Assembly (NCBI RefSeq): GCF_007176755.1
Contig: NZ_BJTV01000013.1
Span: forward strand, 1-64,000
Direction: 5' to 3'
DNA from: Streptomyces sp. 1-11
Lineage (GTDB): Bacteria > Actinomycetota > Actinomycetes > Streptomycetales > Streptomycetaceae
DNA length: 64,000 bases
Positions 51,448-60,005 of this stretch are shown one piece after another. Positions within the stretch are counted from its first letter, which is position 1; every line of letters starts with the position of its first letter. The notes under the pieces are model-generated. The model made no database searches. It saw nothing but the letters and a program-made list of their open reading frames with translations, and had not been told where the DNA came from. A program made the position numbers and the translations under genes.

Positions 51448-52140
51448 ATGGCTTCCGAGGATGCGGACGAGAACGTGCACCGTGACGGCGGCGAACCGGG
51501 CCCCGCCGCAGGCGCCGAGGGTGCCGGGGCCACGGGCTCCCAGCCGCTCGAACCCAAGATCGCCGCCGCGGTGGCCGCCGCCGAGGCGGCCGGTCCGGGC
51601 AAGGGCGAGACGGTACGGATCGACAGCTGGATCTGGGCGGTCCGTCTGATCAAGACCCGTTCGCTGGGCGCCACCGCCTGCCGCGGCGGGCACGTGCACG
51701 TCAACGGCGAGCGCGTGAAGCCCGCGTACTCCGTGCGCGTCGGCGACGAGGTGCGTCTGCGGCACGAAGGCCGGGAGCGCGTCGTCATCGTCAAGCGGCT
51801 GATCCGCAAACGCGTCGGCGCCCCGGTGGCCGTCCAGTGCTACATCGACAACTCCCCGCCCCCGCCGCCCCGCGAGGCCGTCGCTCCGGCCGGCCTCCGC
51901 GACCGGGGCGCCGGCCGTCCCACCAAGCGGGACCGCCGTGAGCTGGAACGGCTGCGCGGCCTGGGCGGCCTGGGCGGCTTCGGTGGACCGGGCGCCCCTG
52001 GCGCACCGGGGGCGCTGGGCGGAGCAGGTGGTCCCGGTAGCCCCGGTGGGCCCGGTGGTCCGGGACGGTCACAGGGCACCGGCGGGCGTGGCAGGGCGGG
52101 CGGGGCCGGAGGATCGGGCGGGCGTTCACGGGGGCGGTGA
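51448..52140 (+). CDS. S4-domain RNA-binding protein (Hsp15-like) with glycine-rich tail
   Basis: 230 residues. The S4 domain is VRIDSWIWAVRLIKTRSLGATACRGGHVHVNGERVKPAYSVRVGDEVRLRHEGRERVVIVKRL (residues ~56-120), as in Hsp15, which handles stalled 50S-nascent chain complexes. The N-terminal ~50 residues are acidic and Ala-rich. The last ~60 are collagen-like Gly-Pro-Ala/Gly triplets ending in Arg/Gly-rich sequence. TAGGGT (51436-51441) ends 6 nt before the ATG, so it is probably leaderless. Confidence 0.88.
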   Translation: MASEDADENVHRDGGEPGPAAGAEGAGATGSQPLEPKIAAAVAAAEAAGPGKGETVRIDSWIWAVRLIKTRSLGATACRGGHVHVNGERVKPAYSVRVGDEVRLRHEGRERVVIVKRLIRKRVGAPVAVQCYIDNSPPPPPREAVAPAGLRDRGAGRPTKRDRRELERLRGLGGLGGFGGPGAPGAPGALGGAGGPGSPGGPGGPGRSQGTGGRGRAGGAGGSGGRSRGR

Positions 52141-52157
52141 GTTCGCCTCCGCGGGGG

Positions 52158-52191
52158 CCCCTCCCCCCCACCCCCCCAACCCCTCCCCCTC
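52158..52191 (-). repeat. C-run tract (G-quadruplex potential on minus strand)
   Basis: Consecutive C runs of 4-8 separated by single T or A/AA, in the 208-bp gap between converging genes. Confidence 0.6.
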
Positions 52192-52263
52192 GTTCGTACA
52201 CGATCCGCTGCCCAGGTTCGGCGCATGTCGGACCATGTCCCGCACACGTCGGACGCGCGGCCT

Positions 52264-52282
52264 CCGCACGTCGGACGTGCGG
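52264..52282. terminator. 19-nt perfect palindrome between S4 and DoxX genes
   Basis: CCGCACGTC-g-GACGTGCGG. Two related ATGTCGGAC/ACGTCGGAC motifs occur just upstream (around 52225 and 52248). It could be a bidirectional terminator or a protein-binding site. Confidence 0.5.
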
Positions 52283-52348
52283 CCTGCCTCGTCCGGCGTG
52301 TGCCGGCCGCGGCCCTTCACCGACGTCACTGGCCGTCTGCCGCTCAGG

Positions 52349-52798
52349 TCACGCCTGGCGGCCGCCGCCTGCGCCCCGCAGCAGTCGCAGCAGGTCCTTG
52401 TTGTGGGCACGCCGGGCCCAGGCGATCAGCGCGAGCGGCACGATCAGGATTAGCGGGGTCGCCGCGTTCTGACCGTCGAAGGCGGTGAGCTGGACGATGA
52501 ACGCGCCCACCATCAGCGCGCTCAGCGCCATCGCCGCCACCGACTGCAGGACCGGCACCAACAGCGCGACGGCACCGGCCAGTTCCAGCACCCCGATGGC
52601 GTACATGCCCGCGCTGCCCCAGCCCATCTTGTCGAAGGACTCGACGGCCGACGGATGCGCGATCAGCTTGGGCAGCGCGCTCGCGATCGCGTAGAACAGG
52701 GCGAGCAGCACCTGCACCGAGCGCAGGGCGATCCGGGCGAAGCGACCGCGGGCGGTCGGGGAGGCGCTGGAGGCGACGCGGGCGGCGGTCTCGGACAT
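52349..52798 (-). CDS. DoxX family membrane protein
   Basis: 149 residues with four hydrophobic segments, including VQVLLALFYAIASALPKLI and MYAIGVLELAGAVALLVPVL, in the DoxX pattern. DoxX proteins are small membrane proteins linked in mycobacteria to a thiol-based oxidant-resistance complex; the role here is unknown. CAGGAGACCACC directly precedes the ATG at 52796-52798. Confidence 0.87.
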   Translation of the reverse strand: MSETAARVASSASPTARGRFARIALRSVQVLLALFYAIASALPKLIAHPSAVESFDKMGWGSAGMYAIGVLELAGAVALLVPVLQSVAAMALSALMVGAFIVQLTAFDGQNAATPLILIVPLALIAWARRAHNKDLLRLLRGAGGGRQA

Positions 52799-52881
52799 GG
52801 TGGTCTCCTGTGTGAAGCGGTCCCGATTGCTGTCACAGAGGTAGACGGGCACCGTGCCGAGAACTCATCGGTGGTTCGCCG

Positions 52882-53574
52882 CTACGCCGTCGATACCGCC
52901 CTCACCCAGGTCCCGTCCGGGGTCAGGCAGGCGTCCACCTCCAGTCCCGTCTCCGCCAGCGCCTGTTGGAACTGCTCCTGGGTCAGGGGCCGGCTCAGGA
53001 ACGTCTGGGTCCAGACCGCGTCGGGGAACACGTACTCGGCGCGCACCGAGCGCACTCCGTCGCCGACCGGTTCGTCGGAGGCGATCCGTACGGTGAAGCC
53101 GCTCGGGTCGACCCGCTCTCTCGGTATGTCGGTGTGATAGTCCTCGCCCTCTCGCTGGATGAGCACGCAGCCGCCCTCCGCCACGTGTCGGGCGCAGGTG
53201 CGCAGCAGGCCCCGGCGCACCTCGATGTCCCCGGCGTGGACGAGGAAGGAGGCGAGCATGACCACGTCGAACTTCTCGTCCAGATCGAGCTTTTCGATCG
53301 GTCCGCATATGGTGCGTGCGCCGCGGACGTGGGCGAGCATCTCGGCGGACTCGTCCACCGCCGTGACCGTGAAGCCGCGTTGCAGCAGGGCGTGGGTCAT
53401 CCGGCCCACTCCGCTGCCGAGTTCGAGGATGTGCGCTCCGGCGGGTACGGCGCCCGCGATGATGTCCGGTTCGGCGCCGACAGGGAGCCGTGTGTACAGC
53501 TCGACCGCGCAGCCGTCCGGGGTGATCGCACCGGGTCCGGTTCCTTGGTATCCCTCACGCATTTCGACTGTCAT
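52882..53574 (-). CDS. Class I SAM-dependent methyltransferase
   Basis: 230 residues. SAM-binding motif HILELGSGVGRMTHALLQRGFTVTAVDESAEML, then FDVVMLASFLVHAGD and EGGCVLIQREG. Substrate unknown. I use the ATG at 53572-53574; the ribosome-binding site is weak and a start at the following Met (about 53562) is also possible. Confidence 0.83.
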   Translation of the reverse strand: MTVEMREGYQGTGPGAITPDGCAVELYTRLPVGAEPDIIAGAVPAGAHILELGSGVGRMTHALLQRGFTVTAVDESAEMLAHVRGARTICGPIEKLDLDEKFDVVMLASFLVHAGDIEVRRGLLRTCARHVAEGGCVLIQREGEDYHTDIPRERVDPSGFTVRIASDEPVGDGVRSVRAEYVFPDAVWTQTFLSRPLTQEQFQQALAETGLEVDACLTPDGTWVRAVSTA

Positions 53575-53637
53575 GCCGGGAGAACGGGTGGGGTGGGGAG
53601 GGGCGTTCCTGAGGGGGCGGTGGTTCACTCGTTCGAG

Positions 53638-54546
53638 TCACGTGCTGGGGAACGGGAACCATCCGTGCCCGATGTACCAGTGGCCTCCGGACCGCAGATG
53701 GTCGCCGACCGCTCGTTCTACGGGGGTGTGCCGGGGCAGGTCGGTGATCGGCAGGTCCGGGTCGCCGAAGACGAACCTGACGGGTGTGGTGTCGGCCGGT
53801 TCGGGGTCGTCGTGGGCGGTGCGGAACCGTTCCTGGAAGCGGACGATGTTGGAGTGCGCGGGGAGGTACTGCTTCAGCTGGGGGTCGAGCAGCCAGGAGT
53901 GGCAGACGGCGGCCGGGTGCTTCTCGTCGGGGTAGTGGCGGGCGAAGAAGTCCGCGGCCAGGGCCAGGGAGCGGTCGCAGGCGGCCGGTGTGAGGGGGCC
54001 GGTGTAGGCGGGTATGTGGAGGTTCAGGCAGGGCGTCCGTTCGGTCACGTCCAGTCCGGCCGCCGCGAGTGCCGCTGCGGTGCCGGGCCCGAGCGGGGCC
54101 CGCTGGAACTGCAGGCGTCCCAGCTGGTAGAGCTCGCCGCGCCAGTGCAGGGTGAGCCAGCGTGGCGCCGCGAGGCCGGCCCGGCCGTGGCGTCTGCGGT
54201 GGGTGGTCATGTTGCGGCCGAGGTCGGCGAGGGTGCGCCGGGTGATGTCGGCGGGGATGCCGCGCTCGCGGTGGTGGCGGCGGAGGTGGGGCAGGGCCGC
54301 GACGAGGACGTAGACGGGGAAGCAGCGTTGCAGCGGGCCCGCCGGCCAGTCGAGGTCGGGCAGGTCGGCGCCGCCGCGGATCTCTCCGAGGTCGTGCACC
54401 AGGCCGGCGACGGCGTTCTCGAGGGACTGCCGCAGTTCGGGGTCGTCGCGCACGCGGCGGGCCATGCGCACGAGGTCGTCGACGTCTTCGAGGGGTACGG
54501 CCAGGTCGAGGAGTTCCTCGGCCAGTTCGTCGGCGTCCGGCAGCAC
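53638..54546 (-). CDS. Acyltransferase-domain protein of unknown substrate
   Basis: 302 residues from GTG 54544-54546 (AAGGGGG upstream). An N-terminal helical region (LPDADELAEELLDLAVPLEDVDDLVRMARRV) leads to RWLTLHWRGELYQLGRLQFQR, LNLHIPAYTGPLTPAACDRSLALAADFFARHYPDE and HSWLLDPQLKQYLP. This resembles GNAT-like acyltransferase-domain proteins found in actinobacteria. The recognition is tentative, and the substrate and pathway are unknown. Confidence 0.75.
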   Translation of the reverse strand: MLPDADELAEELLDLAVPLEDVDDLVRMARRVRDDPELRQSLENAVAGLVHDLGEIRGGADLPDLDWPAGPLQRCFPVYVLVAALPHLRRHHRERGIPADITRRTLADLGRNMTTHRRRHGRAGLAAPRWLTLHWRGELYQLGRLQFQRAPLGPGTAAALAAAGLDVTERTPCLNLHIPAYTGPLTPAACDRSLALAADFFARHYPDEKHPAAVCHSWLLDPQLKQYLPAHSNIVRFQERFRTAHDDPEPADTTPVRFVFGDPDLPITDLPRHTPVERAVGDHLRSGGHWYIGHGWFPFPST

Positions 54547-54610
54547 GCGGTGACCCCCTTGGTGTGTGTCCTCTCGAAGAGTACGTTGCAAGTCAGGAGT
54601 GGTGGTCCGG

Positions 54611-54907
54611 ATGCGTACGGGCAGTGAGCCGGTGACCGCGCGCAGTGCGCTGCGGGCGCGGTTCTGGCTGAGCCTGTGGGGGGTGCTCTGGGCGGTCTTC
54701 GGGACGGCGGTGTTCTCGCTGGTCGGGCGTCCTGGCTGGGCGGCCGCGTGCGGGGTGCTGTGGCTGGTGGCCACGGTGGACCTGGCGGTGATCGTCAGGC
54801 ACATGCGGCAGGGCCCGCACTATCAGCCGGGGCCCGGGGTTCCTCCGTACTCGCCGCCGGAGGGCGGTCCCCGGGGGCCCGGGCCGCCGTGGTCCCGCCG
54901 TCCGTGA
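54611..54907 (+). CDS. Small two-helix membrane protein
   Basis: 98 residues with two predicted membrane helices (WLSLWGVLWAVFGTAVFSLVG and WAAACGVLWLVATVDLAVIV) and a Pro/Gly-rich C-terminal tail. I do not recognise a family. AGGAG lies about 11 nt before the ATG; GTG codons slightly upstream are alternative starts. Confidence 0.7.
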   Translation: MRTGSEPVTARSALRARFWLSLWGVLWAVFGTAVFSLVGRPGWAAACGVLWLVATVDLAVIVRHMRQGPHYQPGPGVPPYSPPEGGPRGPGPPWSRRP

Positions 54908-54931
54908 GGGGTGCCGGCGGGCTGCGCGGGG

Positions 54932-55312
54932 TCAGGTGTCGAAGCGGGCGGCCTTGAGGTACTGGGGGTTGGGGTCGAGGGCGGCGGCCAGCCGGAAGTG
55001 CCGTTTTGCCTGGTCGGGGCGGCCCTGGCGTTCGTAGGTGCGGGCGAGCGCGAAGTGGGCGTAGGCGTTGTCGGGTTCCCGCTCCAGCACGATGGTGAAT
55101 TCCAGCTCGGCGGGGCGCAGTTGGGCGGCCGCGAAGAAGGCGCGGGCGCGCAGCAGGCGGGCGGCGGTGTTCTCGGGGTGTGCGGCGATGACGCCGTCGA
55201 GGAGTTTCACCGCGCCCCGCGGGTCCCGCGCGTTGAGCAGTTGTTCGGCCGCGCGGAAGTCGATGACATGCGTCTCCGGGGTACGTCCGGACGAACCACT
55301 GGTCTCGGGCAC
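54932..55312 (-). CDS. Tetratricopeptide-repeat protein
   Basis: 126 residues from a GTG with AAAGGA upstream. It contains about three TPR helix pairs: AEQLLNARDPRGAVKLLDGVIAAHPENTAARLLRARAFF, LRPAELEFTIVLEREPDNAYAHFALARTYERQ and PDQAKRHFRLAAALDPN. A small protein-interaction scaffold. It lies just downstream of coaE on the same strand. Confidence 0.9.
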   Translation of the reverse strand: MPETSGSSGRTPETHVIDFRAAEQLLNARDPRGAVKLLDGVIAAHPENTAARLLRARAFFAAAQLRPAELEFTIVLEREPDNAYAHFALARTYERQGRPDQAKRHFRLAAALDPNPQYLKAARFDT

Positions 55313-55361
55313 GGCAGAGTCCTTTCCTCACTGCAGCGTTTCAACGCCCGGGCATGGTCCG

Positions 55362-56009
55362 CTATTCCGCGCCGCCCTGCCGCGGGCCGCCGTCCGGGGG
55401 CGGTGTGCGGGGCTCGTGCGCCCGGCGCGCGAGGTCGTCCCAGACTTCCGCGACGCGCTTTCTGAGCGTGTCCAGCGGTACGTCGTTGTCGATCACGATG
55501 TCGGCGATCGCCCGGCGCTGCTCGCGGGTCGCCTGGGCGGCCATGCGGGCGCGGGCGTCGTCCTCGGTCATGCCGCGCAGTCGTACCAGGCGGTCGAGCT
55601 GGGTGGCGGGGCCGGCGTCGACGACGATCACCAGGTCGTAGAGGGGGGCCAGCCCGTTCTCGGTGAGCAGGGGGACGTCGTGGACGACGACGGCGTCCTC
55701 GGCGGCGGCGGCCTCCAGCTCGCGGGAGCGGGCGCCGACGAGGGGGTGCACGATCGCGTTGAGGACGGCCAGTTTCCCGGGGTCGGCGAAGACGACGGAG
55801 CCGAGTCTGGGCCGGTCCAGGCTGCCGTCGGCGGTGAGGACGTCCGTGCCGAAGGCGTCCACCACGGCGGCGAGCCCGGGGGTGCCGGGTGCGACGACCT
55901 CGCGTGCGATGCGGTCGGCGTCGATCAGTACCGCCCCGTGCTCCACGAGCAGCCGCGACACCTCGCTCTTGCCGGCGCCGATCCCGCCGGTCAGGCCCAC
56001 TTTCAGCAT
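55362..56009 (-). CDS. coaE: Dephospho-CoA kinase
   Basis: 215 residues. P-loop VGLTGGIGAGKSEVSRLL, then DADRIAREVVAPG, VHDVPLLTENGL and RLRGMTEDDARARMAAQATREQR. It phosphorylates dephospho-CoA, the last step of coenzyme A synthesis. Length is normal. It lies between the PAC2 and TPR genes on the same strand. Confidence 0.95.
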   Translation of the reverse strand: MLKVGLTGGIGAGKSEVSRLLVEHGAVLIDADRIAREVVAPGTPGLAAVVDAFGTDVLTADGSLDRPRLGSVVFADPGKLAVLNAIVHPLVGARSRELEAAAAEDAVVVHDVPLLTENGLAPLYDLVIVVDAGPATQLDRLVRLRGMTEDDARARMAAQATREQRRAIADIVIDNDVPLDTLRKRVAEVWDDLARRAHEPRTPPPDGGPRQGGAE

Positions 56010-56075
56010 GGGCGGAAGCTTAGGCCCTGCCGGTGACAGGGCCGCTTCCGGGCCGGGCCGCGTGGTGCGGCGGTC

Positions 56076-57014
56076 TCAGTTCTCGCCTTCCCGCTCCGCC
56101 AGGAAGCGTTCGAACTCGCGGCCGATCTCGTCGGCGGAGGGGATGTCGACGGGTTCGGCGAGCATGTTGCCCCGGGTCTCGGCGCCCGCGGCCGCGTCGT
56201 ACTGGTGCTCGAGCCCTTGGACGAGTGCTGTGAGCTCCTCGTCGCCCTCCTGGACCTGCCGGTCGATCTCCGTCTGCGTGCGGTGGGCCTCCGTGCGCAG
56301 TGCGTGGGCGACGCCCGGCAGCACCAGGCCAGTGGCGGCCGTGACGGCCTCCAGGACGGTCAGCGCCGCGTCCGGGTAGGGGGAGCGGGCGATGTAGTGC
56401 GGGACGTGCGCGGCGACGCCGAGGACGTCGTGGCCGGCTTCGGCGAGGCGGTACTCGACCAGTGCCTCGGCGCTGCCGGGCACCTGGGCCTCCTCGAAGG
56501 GGCTGCGGTGTCCGGGGACGAGGTCGGTGCGGTTGCCGTGGGGGGTGAGGCCCACGGGGCGGGTGTGCGGGACGCCCATGGGGATGCCGTGGAAGTTCAC
56601 GGAGAGCCGGACGCCGAGCCGTTCCACGATCTGCCGTACGGCGGCGGCGAACCGTTCCCATTCGACATCGGGTTCGGGTCCGGACAGCAGCAGGAAGGGG
56701 GCGCCGGTGGTGTCCTGGACGAGGTGGACCTCGATGGCCGGCACCTCGTAGTCGGACCAGCTGTCCCGGGTGAAGGTCAGCAGCGGCCGGCGGGCGCGGT
56801 AGTCCACGAGCCGGTCGTGGTCGAAGCGTGCCACGAGCTGGTGGGGCAGCGAGTCGAGGAGCCGGTCGACGATCTGGTCGCCGGTCTCGCCCGCGTCGAT
56901 GTATCCGTCGAAGTGGTAGAGCATGACAAGTCCGGCCGACTCCTGGGCGAGCGCCATGTCGACCACGGCGAGGCCCTTCGGCTCCCATGCGTACAAACCC
57001 TGCGGATCAAGCAC
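56076..57014 (-). CDS. PAC2 family protein (proteasome assembly chaperone-like)
   Basis: 312 residues from GTG 57012-57014 (GAGGAG upstream). It has the PAC2 pattern: VMLYHFDGYIDAGETGDQIVDRLLDSL, RRPLLTFTRDSWSDYEVPAIEVHLVQDTTGAPFLLLSGPEPDVEWERFAAAV and VVNFHG-like SVNFHGIPMGVPHTRP. The C-terminus is helical and acidic. Actinobacteria have a proteasome, and PAC2 proteins are related to eukaryotic assembly chaperones, but the function here is not established. Confidence 0.88.
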   Translation of the reverse strand: MLDPQGLYAWEPKGLAVVDMALAQESAGLVMLYHFDGYIDAGETGDQIVDRLLDSLPHQLVARFDHDRLVDYRARRPLLTFTRDSWSDYEVPAIEVHLVQDTTGAPFLLLSGPEPDVEWERFAAAVRQIVERLGVRLSVNFHGIPMGVPHTRPVGLTPHGNRTDLVPGHRSPFEEAQVPGSAEALVEYRLAEAGHDVLGVAAHVPHYIARSPYPDAALTVLEAVTAATGLVLPGVAHALRTEAHRTQTEIDRQVQEGDEELTALVQGLEHQYDAAAGAETRGNMLAEPVDIPSADEIGREFERFLAEREGEN

Positions 57015-57240
57015 TGTGACCGCTCCTCCTCGTGTTCCCCATGAAGAACGCGCCCCGGAGCGTGGGCATTCCCGTGTGACGGCGCTGATCAGGTGTCTGA
57101 CGCCGGCCGCCTTGACGCCCTGTCAGGCCGCCTCGCCGAGGGCCCGGCCGCATCGCAGAGGGCAAAGCCGCCTCGCCGGACGCCCAGCCGTCGCGTGACG
57201 GGGTGGGACGGGCGACGGGAAGGGGTTCCCGGGAAACCCA

Positions 57241-57272
57241 GAGGGGCCGCACCTCGAAAGGTGCGGCCCCTC
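57241..57272 (-). terminator. Terminator of rpsA
   Basis: Perfect 14-bp stem (57241-57254 with 57259-57272) closed by a CGAA tetraloop, about 33 bp after the rpsA stop. The rest of 57015-57240 shows no gene. Confidence 0.85.
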
Positions 57273-57304
57273 AGCGGCTATCGGCTAAGCCTGGCGGCTA
57301 GCGC

Positions 57305-58798
57305 TCAGCTCTGGCCTCCGGCCAGCTTCTCGCGCAGCGCGGCCAGCGCCTCGTCCGAGGCGAGGGCACCGGAGGTGTCCGCACCCTCGGAGGAGTACGA
57401 ACCGCCACCCGAGGCGGCCGGAGCGGCGGCCTCGCCACCCTCGGCAGCGGCCTGGGCGTCCGCCTCGCGGGACTTGATGACCTGCTGCTGGTGCTGCTCG
57501 AAGCGGGACTGCGCCTCGGCGTACTGGCGCTCCCACTCCTCGCGCTGCTTCTCGTAGCCCTCGAGCCAGTCGTTGGTCTCGGGGTCGAAGCCCTCGGGGT
57601 AGATGTAGTTGCCCTGGTCGTCGTAGGACGCGGCCATGCCGTACAGGGTCGGGTCGAACTCGACCGAGGCCGGGTCGGCACCGAAGGACTCGTTGGCCTG
57701 CTTCAGCGAGAGGCTGATGCGACGGCGCTCGAGGTCGATGTCGATGACCTTGACGAAGATCTCGTCGTTGACCTGGACGACCTGCTCCGGGATCTCCACG
57801 TGGCGCTCGGCCAGCTCGGAGATGTGGACCAGACCCTCGATGCCTTCGTCCACGCGGACGAACGCACCGAACGGAACCAGCTTCGTGACCTTGCCGGGCA
57901 CGACCTGGCCGATCTGGTGGGTGCGGGCGAACTGCTGCCACGGGTCTTCCTGGGTCGCCTTCAGCGACAGGGAGACGCGCTCGCGGTCCATGTCGACGTC
58001 GAGGACCTCGACGGTGACCTCCTGGCCGACCTCGACGACCTCGGAGGGGTGGTCGATGTGCTTCCAGGAGAGCTCGGAGACGTGGACCAGACCGTCGACG
58101 CCACCCAGGTCCACGAAGGCACCGAAGTTGACGATCGAGGAGACCACGCCGGAGCGGACCTGACCCTTCTGCAGGGTCGTGAGGAACGTCTGGCGGACCT
58201 CGGACTGGGTCTGCTCGAGCCAGGCACGGCGGGACAGGACCACGTTGTTGCGGTTCTTGTCCAGCTCGATGATCTTGGCCTCGAGCTCCTTGCCCACGTA
58301 GGGCTGGAGGTCGCGGACACGACGCATCTCGACCAGGGAGGCCGGGAGGAAGCCACGGAGGCCGATGTCGAGGATGAGACCACCCTTGACGACCTCGATG
58401 ACGGTACCGGTGACGATCCCGTCCTCTTCCTTGATCTTCTCGATCGTGCCCCAGGCACGCTCGTACTGAGCGCGCTTCTTGGACAGGATGAGGCGGCCTT
58501 CCTTGTCCTCCTTCTGGAGGACCAGGGCCTCGATCTCATCGCCCACGGCGACGACCTCGTTGGGGTCGACGTCGTGCTTGATGGAGAGCTCGCGGCTCGG
58601 GATAACGCCTTCGGTCTTGTAACCGATGTCGAGCAGGACCTCGTCCCGGTCGACCTTCACGATGACGCCGTCGACGATGTCGCCGTCGTTGAAGTACTTG
58701 ATCGTCTCGTCGATCGCGGCGAGGAAGGCTTCCTCGTTACCGATGTCGTTGACCGCTACCTGCGGGGTGGTGGCGGTGGTCTCGGTGCTGCTCGTCAT
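57305..58798 (-). CDS. rpsA: 30S ribosomal protein S1
   Basis: 497 residues with four S1 RNA-binding domains (about residues 35-107, 123-190, 210-278 and 295-365; for example GDIVDGVIVKVDRDEVLLDIGYKTEGVIP and GQVRSGVVSSIVNFGAFVDLGGVDGLVHVSELSW). The C-terminal ~100 residues are acidic and Gln/Ala/Gly-rich. S1 recruits mRNA to the 30S subunit. A strong promoter lies about 200 nt upstream, leaving a long leader that could serve autoregulation. Codon use is the most biased of the region, as expected for high expression. Confidence 0.97.
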   Translation of the reverse strand: MTSSTETTATTPQVAVNDIGNEEAFLAAIDETIKYFNDGDIVDGVIVKVDRDEVLLDIGYKTEGVIPSRELSIKHDVDPNEVVAVGDEIEALVLQKEDKEGRLILSKKRAQYERAWGTIEKIKEEDGIVTGTVIEVVKGGLILDIGLRGFLPASLVEMRRVRDLQPYVGKELEAKIIELDKNRNNVVLSRRAWLEQTQSEVRQTFLTTLQKGQVRSGVVSSIVNFGAFVDLGGVDGLVHVSELSWKHIDHPSEVVEVGQEVTVEVLDVDMDRERVSLSLKATQEDPWQQFARTHQIGQVVPGKVTKLVPFGAFVRVDEGIEGLVHISELAERHVEIPEQVVQVNDEIFVKVIDIDLERRRISLSLKQANESFGADPASVEFDPTLYGMAASYDDQGNYIYPEGFDPETNDWLEGYEKQREEWERQYAEAQSRFEQHQQQVIKSREADAQAAAEGGEAAAPAASGGGSYSSEGADTSGALASDEALAALREKLAGGQS

Positions 58799-59000
58799 GT
58801 GGGAAAGGGCTCCGGTACGGACATTGAAGTCGTAGGTACTGCTTACGCCGGGAGCCCGTTTCGCTCTGCAGAAGCCGGACAGCCAAGGAAGCGCCCCACC
58901 AGGTGAACTGGTGATGACGCCTCGACAACCGAGGGGACATACAACAGATGCGAGCGCAGCCTGCTACGTCTGAGGTGCGCAGGCCCGCAGCGCAACTTGT

Positions 59001-59029
59001 AGCATACGGGGGCAGCCGGGCATGGTCAA
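59001..59029 (-). promoter_or_regulatory. Vegetative promoter of rpsA
   Basis: On the minus strand TTGACC (59024-59029) and TATGCT (59001-59006) are separated by exactly 17 nt, close to the HrdB/sigma-70 consensus. Transcription should begin near 58994, giving a leader of about 195 nt before the rpsA ATG. Confidence 0.8.
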
Positions 59030-59988
59030 TGCGCGAAGGCGCACACCGGGGGCGGATCGCCGCATACCCGGCACAGGAAAGGTCCTGTGGGCCGCGTAGG
59101 CCTTCGTTCTCGCCGTGTCGCGCCCGGCGGGTTGGACGGAAGAGTACGACGAGGGAGCCGATCATCCAAGAGCCGGAACAGCTCGACCCGGACGGGTTCG
59201 AGGCGGAAGCCACCCGGCGTGACGCCGGGGTCGCGGAGAGCAGCCGGGCCAACCGTGGCTGGTGGGACCGCAACGCCGACGAGTACCAGGTCGAGCACGG
59301 GACGTTCCTCGGTGACGACCGCTTCGTGTGGGGCCCGGAGGGCCTGGACGAGGTGGAGGCCGAGCTGCTGGGCCCGCCGGAGGAGCTGAAGGGCAAGGAG
59401 GTCCTGGAGATCGGGGCGGGCGCCGCCCAGTGCTCGCGCTGGCTGGCCGCCCAGGGCGCCCGGCCGGTGGCCCTGGACCTCTCGCACCGACAGCTCCAGC
59501 ACGCCCTGCGCATCGGCGGGTCGTTCCCGCTCGTGTGCGCGGACGCCGGCGCGCTGCCGTTCGCGGACGCCTCCTTCGACCTGGTGTGCTCCGCGTACGG
59601 GGCGCTGCCGTTCGTCGCCGATCCGCGGCTGGTGCTGCGGGAGGTGCGCCGGGTGCTGCGGCCGGGCGGCCGGTTCGTCTTCTCGGTGACGCACCCGATC
59701 CGCTGGGCCTTCCCGGACGAGCCCGGCCCCGAGGGGCTGTCGGTGTCCGCCTCCTACTTCGACCGCACGCCCTACGTGGAGCAGGACGAGGAGGGCCGGG
59801 CGGTGTACGTGGAGCACCACAGGACGCTCGGGGACCGGGTACGGGACGTGGTGGCCTCGGGGCTGCGGCTGGTGGACCTGGTGGAGCCGGAGTGGCCGGC
59901 GTGGAACACCTCGGAGTGGGGCGGCTGGTCCCCGCTGCGCGGGAACCTGATCCCGGGCACGGCGATCTTCGTGTGCGAGCGGGACTGA
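59026..59988 (+). CDS. Class I SAM-dependent methyltransferase (start uncertain)
   Basis: The conserved part runs from about 59161: ESSRANRGWWDRNADEYQVEHG, the SAM motif VLEIGAGAAQCSRWLAAQGARPVALDLSH, FDLVCSAYGALPFV and RPGGRFVFSVTHPIRWAFPDEP. The substrate is unknown. The nearest in-frame ATG is 59026, but sequence between it and ~59150 lacks Streptomyces codon bias and overlaps the rpsA -35 box. GAGGGAG (around 59151-59157) is followed by ATC ATC rather than a usual start codon, so translation may begin there at a non-standard codon, or a base may be wrong. Confidence 0.82.
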   Translation, partial: SMREGAHRGRIAAYPAQERSCGPRRPSFSPCRARRVGRKSTTREPIIQEPEQLDPDGFEAEATRRDAGVAESSRANRGWWDRNADEYQVEHGTFLGDDRFVWGPEGLDEVEAELLGPPEELKGKEVLEIGAGAAQCSRWLAAQGARPVALDLSHRQLQHALRIGGSFPLVCADAGALPFADASFDLVCSAYGALPFVADPRLVLREVRRVLRPGGRFVFSVTHPIRWAFPDEPGPEGLSVSASYFDRTPYVEQDEEGRAVYVEHHRTLGDRVRDVVASGLRLVDLVEPEWPAWNTSEWGGWSPLRGNLIPGTAIFVCERD

Positions 59989-60005
59989 GCACGACGTCAC
60001 TTCTC

